A DNA stretch of 19,997 bases. It comes from Anaerolineae bacterium (lineage in GTDB: Bacteria > Chloroflexota > Anaerolineae > B4-G1 > SLSP01). The notes below the pieces were generated by a model. It was not told the DNA's origin and did no database searches. It saw only the letters and a list, made by a program, of their open reading frames with translations. Shown here piece by piece: positions 7,850-15,364 of this stretch. Made by a program: the position numbers and the translations under genes. The DNA lies in contig JAFGSL010000526.1 of assembly GCA_016934645.1 (NCBI GenBank), positions 1 to 19,997 on the forward strand, in the 5' to 3' direction. The first letter of the stretch is position 1. Each line of letters starts with the position of its first letter.

Positions 7850-7916
7850 GAACCTATCCGAAAGTTCGCCTTTGATATACTAGAAACGCTCGCCAGCATA
7901 ATTTTCGGATAGAGTC
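7850..7916. mobile_element. 67-bp MITE-like element with terminal inverted repeats
   Basis: GAACCTATCCGAAA at 7850-7863 and the reverse complement of 7903-7916 (GACTCTATCCGAAA) match at 12 of 14 positions, with an inner perfect 10-base match. The element is flanked on both sides by TTA (7847-7849 and 7917-7919), as expected for a 3-base target duplication of the TNA type known in some IS5-family elements. It encodes nothing. It lies in the aspS leader, where the RNA could form a stem with a 39-base loop, and it carries an extended -10 box (7873-7881). A native regulatory hairpin is the alternative reading. Confidence 0.5.
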
Positions 7917-7939
7917 TTATTCTGAAGAAGGAGGATGGC

Positions 7940-9700
7940 ATGTTCAAGAGCCATACGTGTGGCGAATTGCGTGCGGCGCATGTGGGTCAGGAGGTAACGC
8001 TAGCCGGATGGGTGAATCTCCGCCGTGACTTCGGCGGAGTGGTTTTTATTGTGCTGCGCGACCGCGCGGGATTGGTCCAGGTCGTTGCCAGTACGGAAAC
8101 GTCACCCGATGCGCGCGCCGTCGCTGCCGAAGTGCGAAGCGAATACGTGATCCAGGTGCGCGGGGTGGTGCACCAGCGACCTGATGACCAGGTCAATGCT
8201 GAATGGGCAACCGGCGAGGTCGAAGTCGAGGCCCACGAAGTACAGATCCTCAACATGGCACAGACTCCGCCGTTCTACATCTACGACGATGCACCGGTCG
8301 ACGAAGCCCTGCGGCTGCGCTATCGCTATCTCGATCTACGCCGCAAACGCATGCAGCGCAACATTATCCTGCGCCACCGGACGGCGCAGTTTATCCGCAG
8401 TTATCTCGACCAACATGGCTTTTTGGATATCGAAACTCCGCAGTTGTTCAAGTCGACGCCGGAAGGCGCTCGGGACTACCTGGTGCCGAGTCGCGTCCAT
8501 CCCGGCAAATTCTACGCGCTCCCGCAATCCCCGCAACAGCTCAAGCAACTGCTGATGGTTGCGGGCTTTGAGCGCTACTACCAGATCGCACGTTGCTTCC
8601 GCGATGAAGATTTGCGCGGCGACCGCCAACCGGAATTCACCCAACTCGACCTGGAAATGTCGTTCGTCCACCGCGATGATGTGCTGGACCTGGTCGAGGG
8701 GCTGTTCACGGCACTGATCCCCGCTGTCACGCCGGAGAAGCGCATTCTCTCGCCCTTCCCACGTCTCTCGCACGCGGAGGTACTGGCTCGCTATGGCACC
8801 GACAAGCCGGATTTGCGCTTTGGGATGGAGTTGCTGGACTTGACTGGCGATCTGGCGCAGAGTGGCTTTGGCGTTTTCAGCGGGACAGCAAAGGCCGGTG
8901 GACAGATTGGGGTCATCGTCGCGCCAGGATGCGCGGATTACACCCGCAGGGAGATTGATGCCCTGACTGAGATCGCCAAAGGGCAGGGCGCGAAGGGCCT
9001 GGTGACGCTGGCTTTCCGCGCCGACGGCGTGAAGGGGCCGGCGGTCAAGTTCCTCTCCGAGGATGAATTGGCCACGATCGCCGCACGGACCGGCGCGCAG
9101 ACCGGCGACCTGGTCTGCATCGTCGCTGCCGAACCCGCGATTGTTGGAGCGGCGCTCTCGGCGCTGCGGATCACTTTCCGCGACCGGCTGGCGCTGGCCG
9201 ATCCGCAACTTTTGGCTTTTGGTTTTGTCCTCGATTTCCCCATGTTCGAGTGGAACGCCGAGGAAGAGCGGTGGGATGCCGCGCATCACCCGTTCACGAT
9301 GCCGCGCCCGAACACCTACGAAGCGATGATGGCCGATCCACTCGCCGTGCTCTCCGACGCTTACGACCTGGTCTGCAATGGCTACGAACTGGCGTCGGGC
9401 AGCATCCGTGTGCACGATCCGAAGATCCAAATGGATATTTTCCGCGTGTTGGGCTATCCGGAGGATGAGGCGCGCGCTAAATTCGGGCACATGATGGATG
9501 CGTTCTCTTATGGTGCGCCTCCGCACGGCGGGATGGCACCTGGCATTGACCGCCTGGTGATGCTGCTGGCTGGCGAAAACAATATCCGTGAGGTTATTGC
9601 GTTCCCCAAGACAGCACAGGCCACCGACTTGATGGCTGACACGCCTGCCGAAGCTACTGCGCGGCAGCTCAAGGAATTGCACATCCGGCTCGATTTCTAA
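7940..9700 (+). CDS. aspS: Aspartate--tRNA ligase (bacterial type)
   Basis: Attaches aspartate to tRNA in the cytoplasm. The protein is full length (586 residues). An OB-fold anticodon-binding domain (about 1-105, GWVNLRRDFGG) comes first, then the class II catalytic core. Motif 1 lies around 138-168, motif 2 at about 219-241 (CFRDEDLRGDRQPEFTQLDL) and motif 3 at 531-542 (GMAPGIDRLVML, R538). A GAD insert (about 290-410) marks the bacterial form. HHPFT (449-453) is the usual signature just after the insert. Whether it also charges tRNA-Asn cannot be told from this window. AAGGAGG (7928-7934) sits five bases before the ATG. It is followed after 10 bases by a small membrane-protein gene. Confidence 0.97.
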   Translation: MFKSHTCGELRAAHVGQEVTLAGWVNLRRDFGGVVFIVLRDRAGLVQVVASTETSPDARAVAAEVRSEYVIQVRGVVHQRPDDQVNAEWATGEVEVEAHEVQILNMAQTPPFYIYDDAPVDEALRLRYRYLDLRRKRMQRNIILRHRTAQFIRSYLDQHGFLDIETPQLFKSTPEGARDYLVPSRVHPGKFYALPQSPQQLKQLLMVAGFERYYQIARCFRDEDLRGDRQPEFTQLDLEMSFVHRDDVLDLVEGLFTALIPAVTPEKRILSPFPRLSHAEVLARYGTDKPDLRFGMELLDLTGDLAQSGFGVFSGTAKAGGQIGVIVAPGCADYTRREIDALTEIAKGQGAKGLVTLAFRADGVKGPAVKFLSEDELATIAARTGAQTGDLVCIVAAEPAIVGAALSALRITFRDRLALADPQLLAFGFVLDFPMFEWNAEEERWDAAHHPFTMPRPNTYEAMMADPLAVLSDAYDLVCNGYELASGSIRVHDPKIQMDIFRVLGYPEDEARAKFGHMMDAFSYGAPPHGGMAPGIDRLVMLLAGENNIREVIAFPKTAQATDLMADTPAEATARQLKELHIRLDF

Positions 9701-9710
9701 CAGAGGTTGT

Positions 9711-9962
9711 ATGCAACTGCTGATTGCAATCCTGCTGGCGCTGGTTCTCTCCGTCCCGGTAGGTACGGCAATGGTGACCCTGGGCGCGCTGGCTCTTGAG
9801 TTCGTTCTGGGACTTTTGGTGGAAGCTGGTGAGAAGATTGAGGCAGACCCTCGCAAGCAGAGGATTGCTGTTATTGTGCTAGCCATAGTGCTCGGGGGAA
9901 TGGCCCTGGGACTTTGTGTGTTGTGTGTCGGGGTGGTCGTGTGGTGGGCCGCCGCGCGTTAA
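9711..9962 (+). CDS. Small hydrophobic two-helix membrane protein
   Basis: An 83-residue protein that I do not recognise. Two hydrophobic stretches (about 2-38 and 51-80) are separated by a charged loop (EAGEKIEADPRKQR, about 38-51), so it should be a hairpin in the membrane. It has no signal-peptide cleavage site or known motif. The ATG at 9711 lies 10 bases after the aspS stop codon with AGAGG just upstream (9702-9706), so it is probably co-translated with aspS. The alpha-galactosidase gene begins about 33 bases downstream. It is likely real because it fills the gap between two co-directional genes and has a plausible ribosome-binding site, but its function is unknown. Confidence 0.6.
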   Translation: MQLLIAILLALVLSVPVGTAMVTLGALALEFVLGLLVEAGEKIEADPRKQRIAVIVLAIVLGGMALGLCVLCVGVVVWWAAAR

Positions 9963-9995
9963 CCGGCACTGCGCCTAAGAGGTGTGGTTTCGACG

Positions 9996-12344
9996 ATGCC
10001 ATTGCTATTTCAAAGTCCATGTTTTGAAGTGCGCTGGGAACCCGACATTGGTACACTGCGCTTGCAGAGTCCAGGACGTGCCTTGCGGTGTTTTGCCGGT
10101 GTGGAAGTCGTCCAGCGTGGGCATGCCCGCGCGCTGACGACGGACAAGCTCCCTTCTGGGCGCGTGACAACGGAACACCTCCAGGATGCCCATGGGCAGG
10201 GGGAAGGCGCGACGATCTGTCACCAGGAACTTCAAGGGTTGACGTTGAGCGTGAGCGTGCGGGCTTATCCTTCGCGCCCGTTCATCTTGCTCAAAGTATC
10301 GGTGACTAACGTTAGTCCGGCCTCCCTACAGGTTCGCCGCTTTTTTATCAGTACGACGCCGGATGGATTCGAGTCAATTGAGCCGCCGTCCGGCTTCTAT
10401 AGTACTGGCTGGCAATCCTGGTCCCCTGCCGGATTTTTGCCAGCGCAGCGCCATGACAACACACTCCCTCTTTCGGTGCATTGGCTCCAAGGCCCTATGA
10501 TCCACAATCCCAAAACGCCCTATGCCAGGAAAACGGGATGTTTTTGGAGTGAGATGGCCGGCGCAGTGGTGACGCCGCGAGAGGCGCTGATTGTTGGGGG
10601 CGTATCGCTCGCAGATCAATTTGTGCAGGTCGGTGCGGATGTACGCCCCGGCCATCACGCGCTGACCGTACAATCCCAGGCCGATGATCTGTCGCTCGAT
10701 GTCGGCGAAGGGCTGACCTCCGAGTGGTTCTACCTGGAATGGGTGCCTCTGCCCAGTACGGACCCGTTCGCCCAGTATGCCTATGCTGTCATCCGGCAGA
10801 TGCAGCTCCCCACGCCGCGCCATGCGCCCACGGGGTGGTGCTCCTGGTATATGTACGGTAATCGAGTGACCGAGGCGGACATCATTGATAACCTGGCTAC
10901 GGCGGCCTTGCTCGCGGATGAAATCCCCTTGGAGGTTATCCAACTTGATGAGGGTTACCAGACGCAGTGGGGCGATTGGACTGAACGCAACGCAGGCTTC
11001 CCGCACGATTTCCGCTGGCTGGCTGAACGCATCCGGGGTTCTGGGTTTACGCCGGGCTTGTGGCTTGGGCCGTTGACGGCACATCCCAAATCGATATTGG
11101 CCACCCAGCACCCGGATTGGTTGTTGCGCACGCCGCGTGGTCATCCAGTTTCGCCGGGTTTGATCTCGGGATTTTTAGGCCGGACACTTGATCCCACGCA
11201 TCCCGGTGTGCAGGCGCACATCCGGGGTTTGGTACAAGATGCGGTGCATGAGTGGGGATACGCCTATCTCAAGCTGGATTTTATGTATGCAGGTGCGTTG
11301 GCCTGCAAGTACTACAATGCACGAGTGACACGGGCACAGGCACTGCGCAAGATTTTCCAGATCATCCGGGAAGCCGCTGGTAGCGATGCCTATATCGTTG
11401 GTTGTGGCGCGCCGTTGCAGTCAGCCATTGGCCTGGTCGATGCGATGCGTATCGGTCCAGACACCGCGTCGTCCTGGGAACCGAGTTATGGAAGGTGGCG
11501 CTTATTAAAGCGTTTGCTCAAAGGCAATCCCTCTCTGCCGAGTTTGCGCAACAGTCTGCGCAACGTGACGACGCGTACCTGGATGCACAATCGTTGGTGG
11601 ACCAATGACCCGGACACCTTGCTGATGCGTGACACGCATACCAAACTGACCGAAGATGAAGTCCTGGCGCAGGCTACACTCATCGGTCTTTCGAGTGGAT
11701 TGCTGTTGCTCTCCGATAAACTGGATGCGCTGTCGCCCGAACGTCGTGCGCTCGTCGCGGCATTGTTTCCGTCGTTGTTGGAAGGGATGGACGTGCTCGA
11801 CCTCTTCCAGAAAGAGATGCCGGAGGAGGTCGTCGTTCCTATTGCGCGCCCGTGGGGACGGTGGCGACTGGTTGGCCTCTTCAACTGGAGCGATGCGCCA
11901 GTGGAGCGCACGTTGCCGGCCGATTTGCCGATGGATCAGCGCAAACCATATCACATCTTTGATTTTTGGGAGCGACGATACCTGCGCCTGGAACCAGGTG
12001 CGTTGCAACCGGTATTTCACTTGCCACCGCATGGTGTGGTGCTGTTGGGGATTCGCCCGGCGCAATCCATCCCTCATCTGGTCGCGACGACGTTCCACAT
12101 CTCGCAGGGAGCCGAAATCACAGAATGGCAATTGGAGGATCGTGATCTCACCCTGACGATCGATTTGCAGCGTTTGGTGAAGGGTGAGGTGTGGCTGGCA
12201 CTGCCTTCACGGCCGCCATCTGTTCTTTTGAACGAGAAGCCTCTGGCCGACGCCGCCGTGCACGCCGTTTCTCCTGGCGTGTGGGCCGTGAAATTTTACG
12301 TAAACCGACAGGCGTCGTTGCGCGTTACCTGGAAAATGGGGTAA
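9996..12344 (+). CDS. Cytoplasmic GH36 alpha-galactosidase
   Basis: Hydrolyses terminal alpha-galactosides such as melibiose or raffinose-type sugars. From the ATG at 9996 the protein has 782 residues and no signal peptide. An N-terminal beta-sandwich domain (about 1-270) includes GWQSWSPAG (138-146). The catalytic barrel (about 275-600) carries GWCSWYMYGN (280-289), IQLDEGYQ (315-322), the nucleophile D428 in YLKLDF and the acid/base D489 in RIGPD. A C-terminal beta domain closes the chain. An in-frame GTG at 9984 would add four residues but overlaps the Shine-Dalgarno-like AAGAGG (9977-9982), so ATG is preferred. It lies downstream of aspS and the small membrane gene with no terminator between. 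Its last 20 bases overlap the end of the convergent ABC ATPase gene. The exact substrate is not determined. Confidence 0.9.
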   Translation: MPLLFQSPCFEVRWEPDIGTLRLQSPGRALRCFAGVEVVQRGHARALTTDKLPSGRVTTEHLQDAHGQGEGATICHQELQGLTLSVSVRAYPSRPFILLKVSVTNVSPASLQVRRFFISTTPDGFESIEPPSGFYSTGWQSWSPAGFLPAQRHDNTLPLSVHWLQGPMIHNPKTPYARKTGCFWSEMAGAVVTPREALIVGGVSLADQFVQVGADVRPGHHALTVQSQADDLSLDVGEGLTSEWFYLEWVPLPSTDPFAQYAYAVIRQMQLPTPRHAPTGWCSWYMYGNRVTEADIIDNLATAALLADEIPLEVIQLDEGYQTQWGDWTERNAGFPHDFRWLAERIRGSGFTPGLWLGPLTAHPKSILATQHPDWLLRTPRGHPVSPGLISGFLGRTLDPTHPGVQAHIRGLVQDAVHEWGYAYLKLDFMYAGALACKYYNARVTRAQALRKIFQIIREAAGSDAYIVGCGAPLQSAIGLVDAMRIGPDTASSWEPSYGRWRLLKRLLKGNPSLPSLRNSLRNVTTRTWMHNRWWTNDPDTLLMRDTHTKLTEDEVLAQATLIGLSSGLLLLSDKLDALSPERRALVAALFPSLLEGMDVLDLFQKEMPEEVVVPIARPWGRWRLVGLFNWSDAPVERTLPADLPMDQRKPYHIFDFWERRYLRLEPGALQPVFHLPPHGVVLLGIRPAQSIPHLVATTFHISQGAEITEWQLEDRDLTLTIDLQRLVKGEVWLALPSRPPSVLLNEKPLADAAVHAVSPGVWAVKFYVNRQASLRVTWKMG

Positions 12345-13128
12345 GGCTCGCCGTCGCGTGGCCGTTTCCCCCAGATAACGCCTCACGCAGATGTTCCGCG
12401 ATTCGCTGTAGTTCCGGCGCAGCAAGCAGCGTGGATGAGCGCGGACGCGGCAGCGTTACATCGACGATTTCCACAACGTGACCTGGTCGTTTGCTCAACA
12501 CGACCACCCGGTCGGCCAGCAATGCTGCCTCCTCGACGCTATGCGTCACCATTAGTACCGTGCGTTTGTCCCGTTCCCAGATGCGCAGTAGTTCCGCCGC
12601 CATACGTTCGCGCGTTAACGCATCGAGTGCCCCGAAAGGTTCATCAAGCAGCAGTACCTCTGGGTTTTGCGCTAATGCACGGGCCAGGGCAGCGCGTTGC
12701 GCCATCCCGCCGGAAAGGTGAATGGGATACTCCTGCTCGAAACCGACCAGCCCTACCAGCGCCAGCAAGTCGGCAGTTTGTGCCTGGATATCGGCGGGTG
12801 ACAGGTGCATCATCTCCAGAGGAAGCGCGATGTTGTCCTGCACGGTGCGCCAGGGCAGAAGTGCTGGCTGTTGGAAGACCAGTCCCACACGCTTCTGGGG
12901 GGTACGCAGCGCCTGGCCTTCGAGTAGAATTTCGCCGTACGAAGGGGCGAGTAGCCCGGCAGCGATGCGCAGCAGCGTCGATTTGCCGCAGCCAGAAGGC
13001 CCGATGAGGCAGACGAATTCGCCATGCGCCACCTCGAACGAGACATCGTCCAGTGCGCTCAAATCGCCCAGGTAGCCGCGAAAGCTCGCGGATAGGTTGC
13101 GGATGTGCAGGAACGGTTCGGTCGTCAT
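12325..13128 (-). CDS. ABC transporter ATPase, riboflavin-type uptake system (candidate)
   Basis: This 267-residue ATPase powers the importer encoded upstream. Walker A GPSGCGKST is at 43-51, the Q-loop near VFQQP (84-88), the signature LSGGMAQR at 138-145, Walker B VLLLDEP at 158-164 and the switch histidine H196 in MVTHS. It belongs to the TauB/SsuB/ThiZ branch used with NMT1-like binding proteins. The gene is third in the operon, 45 bases after the binding-protein gene, with no strong ribosome-binding site. Its 3' end overlaps the convergent alpha-galactosidase gene by 20 bases. The FMN riboswitch at the head of the operon suggests flavin import. In isolation it would be annotated as nitrate/sulfonate/taurine ATPase. 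Confidence 0.9.
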   Translation of the reverse strand: MTTEPFLHIRNLSASFRGYLGDLSALDDVSFEVAHGEFVCLIGPSGCGKSTLLRIAAGLLAPSYGEILLEGQALRTPQKRVGLVFQQPALLPWRTVQDNIALPLEMMHLSPADIQAQTADLLALVGLVGFEQEYPIHLSGGMAQRAALARALAQNPEVLLLDEPFGALDALTRERMAAELLRIWERDKRTVLMVTHSVEEAALLADRVVVLSKRPGHVVEIVDVTLPRPRSSTLLAAPELQRIAEHLREALSGGNGHATASLTPFSR

Positions 13129-13173
13129 AATGTGTTCGAGGTGAGACGCACTATAGGGTGTGCCCCACCGTGG

Positions 13174-14139
13174 TTATTTCACAAATTCGTTGGTGAACAG
13201 GCTCTCCACCGGCATTGTCTGCTCGATCAGGCCGATTTCCGCCATCACGGCCTGCGCCTGCTGCCAACTGTCAACATCGAAGCGCCCCAGATTTGGCGCG
13301 CGCCAGTATTCGATGCTGGTATCCAGCACCGCGCGCTGTGCGGGAGCGTTCTCTTCAAGTCCTTCGATGTATTTTTTGCTGATGTCGAAAGCGGCGTCTG
13401 GATCGTCAAGCACGTCCTGCAAACCCTTGAGAAAAGCATCCACGAAGGCTTGCACAGTCTCCGGCTGTTCCTTAACCATCGTGTCATTGCTCACGATGAC
13501 GGCGGACACGATGTGCGCGTAGTCGGCGACGTAAAGGCTGTTGAAGGATACGCCCTGCTGTGCGAGGACTGACGGTTCGTTGTTAGCGTAGACGACGACA
13601 GCATCGACCGTCCCCGCAGTCAGCGCTGCCAGTTGTGTGTATCCGATGGCTTGCAGGTCGATGTCAGCTTCGGTGAGCCCGCCCGCTTTCAACAGCGCGC
13701 GCAGCCCGATGTACGATGCGCCGAACGTCTCCGGGATGCCGATGCTCAGCCCACGCAGGTCCTCAGGGGAGCGCAGAGGCGTGTTCTCCAGGGCGATGAT
13801 GGCGACCGGGAAGCGCTGGTACCACGCCGCCACCGCGACAACAGGAAGCCCCTGGCTGCGGGCCTGGATCACTTGATCGCCGCTGGCGATGCTGAAGGGA
13901 ATCTCTCCGGCGGCGACCAGTTGGATACCGTCAGTTTCCCATCGGTAGTCGAAACTCACGTCAAAACCGGCTTTCTGAAAGTATTCCCGTTCCTGGGCCA
14001 TGTAGAAGGGCGTGAACTGGACGTTCGCCACGTACCCCATGGGCAGATTGATTTCGGTTAGCTCTGATTTAGGTGCACAGCCACTACATCCAATCAAGAC
14101 CATAACGATGACAGCCAGATAAACCAAACGTGTACGCAT
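13174..14139 (-). CDS. ribY: NMT1/THI5-like substrate-binding lipoprotein, probable riboflavin-binding RibY
   Basis: Solute-binding lipoprotein of an ABC importer, 321 residues from the chosen start. Residues 1-18 are a lipoprotein signal with lipobox LIGC, so Cys18 would carry the lipid. The mature part has the NMT1/THI5-like fold used for thiamine precursors, sulfonates and, in RibY, riboflavin: GYVANVQFTPFYMAQ near the N-terminus, then an SIGIPETFGASYIGL segment. The open frame extends 18 codons further, but that stretch is only a translated heptamer array. GGAGG (14145-14149) sits five bases before the ATG at 14137-14139, which fixes the start. The call to riboflavin comes from the operon's FMN riboswitch plus the known RibXY family in Chloroflexota, not from binding residues. 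Thiamine-precursor binding is the main alternative. Confidence 0.75.
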   Translation of the reverse strand: MRTRLVYLAVIVMVLIGCSGCAPKSELTEINLPMGYVANVQFTPFYMAQEREYFQKAGFDVSFDYRWETDGIQLVAAGEIPFSIASGDQVIQARSQGLPVVAVAAWYQRFPVAIIALENTPLRSPEDLRGLSIGIPETFGASYIGLRALLKAGGLTEADIDLQAIGYTQLAALTAGTVDAVVVYANNEPSVLAQQGVSFNSLYVADYAHIVSAVIVSNDTMVKEQPETVQAFVDAFLKGLQDVLDDPDAAFDISKKYIEGLEENAPAQRAVLDTSIEYWRAPNLGRFDVDSWQQAQAVMAEIGLIEQTMPVESLFTNEFVK

Positions 14140-14151
14140 CATAACCTCCAT

Positions 14152-14193
14152 AATTCGCAATTCGTAATTCGTAATTCGTAATTCGTAATTCAA
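14152..14193. repeat. Tandem heptamer array (unit AATTCGT)
   Basis: Six 7-base units at 14152-14193: four exact AATTCGT copies (14159-14186) flanked by the variants AATTCGC and AATTCAA. The array starts at the permease stop codon (minus-strand TGA, 14190-14192) and ends just before the Shine-Dalgarno sequence of the binding-protein gene, filling the gap between them. On the minus strand it reads as the repetitive peptide MNYELRITNYELRI, which artificially lengthens the ribY frame. Confidence 0.9.
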
Positions 14194-15032
14194 GCATCAA
14201 GCGTTTCTTCGCCATAGGTAGTCGTCGTATCCTGCACATTCCAGCGGAGCGCGCGGCGTTCCACGACGGTGAGCAGCCCGTAGACCGTCAAGGCGATCGC
14301 CATCAACGTGATGATGGCCACAAACATCATCGGCATATCGTAGAGATTCTGCCCCTGCTTGACCAGATAGCCCAGTCCTTGCGTCGAGGCCACGAATTCC
14401 CCGACGACTGCCCCCATCCCCGCAAGCGTCCCGCTGACCCGCAATCCTGCTAGGAATGCAGGCAGTGCGGCAGGGATTTCCAAATGTAGAAGCACCTTGT
14501 ACCGAGGCGCTTCCAGCATCCGGAACAAATCGCGCAAACGTGGATCGATTCCTTTCAATCCCCCGACGATGTTGACGAGAATCGGGAAGAAAACGATGAG
14601 GGCGCAAACGACGACTTTCGAGGCCAACTTGGGACCAAACCACACGGTCAACAGCGGTGCGAGCGCTACAATCGGCACCGCCTGCGAGGTGACGATCACG
14701 GGTTCAAGGAGATAGGCCAGCAGTCTGCTGTGCGCCACACCGTAGCCCAACAGCACGGCGAGTGTCGTCCCTACGAGTAAGCCCAATCCCATCTCCAACA
14801 AGGTAACGCTGGCATGATGTACGAGCGTGCCGTCGGTGGCGAGTTTGACGAACCGCGCCAGAACCTCTCCAGCCGTTGGCAACAAGAAACGGCGCGGTGT
14901 GTCGCCGATCCACTGCGCGCCCATCTGCCAGACGAGTAGCACCAGTCCCAACGACAGCAAATAGAGGGGCAGATGCCGGAAAGGCGTCTGTCCATAGCTG
15001 TCATTCGATGTGCGCGTACCATGTGCCTTCAA
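14190..15032 (-). CDS. ribX: ABC transporter permease, probable riboflavin RibX
   Basis: Membrane subunit of the importer, 280 residues, with about six hydrophobic helices. The EAA loop that docks the ATPase is at about 174-198 (EAPRYKVLLHLEIPAALPAF), typical of the SsuC/TauC/ThiX branch of binding-protein-dependent permeases. The start is TTG at 15030-15032 with AGGAG nine bases upstream (15042-15046); no ATG fits before the first helix. It is the first gene after the FMN riboswitch and its terminator, and so the direct target of that control. Together with the lipoprotein and ATPase it would form a complete importer. The name ribX rests on the riboswitch and on resemblance to the known RibXY system; sequence alone would also fit a thiamine-precursor permease. 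Confidence 0.78.
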   Translation of the reverse strand: MKAHGTRTSNDSYGQTPFRHLPLYLLSLGLVLLVWQMGAQWIGDTPRRFLLPTAGEVLARFVKLATDGTLVHHASVTLLEMGLGLLVGTTLAVLLGYGVAHSRLLAYLLEPVIVTSQAVPIVALAPLLTVWFGPKLASKVVVCALIVFFPILVNIVGGLKGIDPRLRDLFRMLEAPRYKVLLHLEIPAALPAFLAGLRVSGTLAGMGAVVGEFVASTQGLGYLVKQGQNLYDMPMMFVAIITLMAIALTVYGLLTVVERRALRWNVQDTTTTYGEETLDA

Positions 15033-15059
15033 TTGTATTTACTCCTGCTGATAAGAGAC

Positions 15060-15092
15060 ACAAAAACGCCCCGAAGATCAAGCTTCGGGGCG
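15060..15092 (-). terminator. Riboswitch-controlled intrinsic terminator
   Basis: On the minus strand a perfect 10-bp stem (CGCCCCGAAG at 15083-15092 with CTTCGGGGCG at 15067-15076) closes a 6-base loop and is followed by TTTTT (15062-15066). It lies between the FMN aptamer and the permease ribosome-binding site. The first arm is also complementary over nine bases to the 5' strand of the aptamer's closing stem (15310-15318), which supplies an antiterminator. Confidence 0.92.
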
Positions 15093-15122
15093 TTATACGA
15101 CACGCTTATTCTGCACGTGTAC

Positions 15123-15323
15123 CTTCTCTCATCCGGACTTTGCTATTCGGAATTTGAACAGCTTTTACCGTCGGCCCCGGATTTACACCGGATCTGCACT
15201 TGGGCTTTTGCCAATTGCTCGCGGGCTTGAAAATCGCTACGGACTTTGTCTGTGACGATTCTCTTCACCGCCGGTCGGGAGTTGGGCCGCTCAATAAGGC
15301 CCGCACCCTGCCCCGAAGGAATC
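15123..15323 (-). promoter_or_regulatory. FMN riboswitch (RFN element)
   Basis: On the minus strand the conserved RFN blocks appear in order: CTTCGGGGCAGGGTG (15304-15318), CCGACCGGCGGT (15267-15278), AGCCCGCGAGC (15217-15227), GTGCAGATCCGGTGTAAAT (15181-15199), CCGGGGCCGACGGT (15167-15180) and AGTCCGGATGAGAGAAG (15123-15139). The closing stem P1 pairs CTTC with GAAG. FMN riboswitches turn off riboflavin synthesis or uptake genes when FMN is plentiful; here the downstream terminator and permease make it an uptake switch by transcription attenuation. Confidence 0.95.
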
Positions 15324-15345
15324 CATAAATTGTTAACTACTGTCA

Positions 15346-15354
15346 AGTATACCA
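15346..15354 (-). promoter_or_regulatory. Extended -10 promoter of the riboswitch operon
   Basis: On the minus strand TGG (15352-15354) directly precedes TATACT (15346-15351), an extended -10 box. The -35 region has no good consensus and is occupied by an AGACT-N5-AGTCT dyad (15365-15379). Transcription should start near 15339, about 16 bases before the riboswitch. Confidence 0.55.
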
Positions 15355-15364
15355 CGTTCGCGCC

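Noticed and set aside
7726..7939. T-box leader for aspS
   Set aside because: The leader has no T-box consensus sequence and no terminator/antiterminator pair; the inverted repeat is better explained as a MITE-like element or a simple hairpin.
8336..9886. A 516-codon open frame antisense to aspS
   Set aside because: aspS on the plus strand is unmistakable through all three class II motifs. The antisense frame has no recognisable domain and is a by-product of GC-rich codon positions.
15033..15339. TPP (thiamine) riboswitch, as suggested by the NMT1/THI5-like binding protein
   Set aside because: All conserved blocks match the FMN aptamer, and I find no TPP signature such as CTGAGA in the right setting.
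15341..15346. Perfect minus-strand TTGACA near the riboswitch
   Set aside because: No -10 box lies at a proper distance downstream; it falls at the transcription start of the extended -10 promoter.
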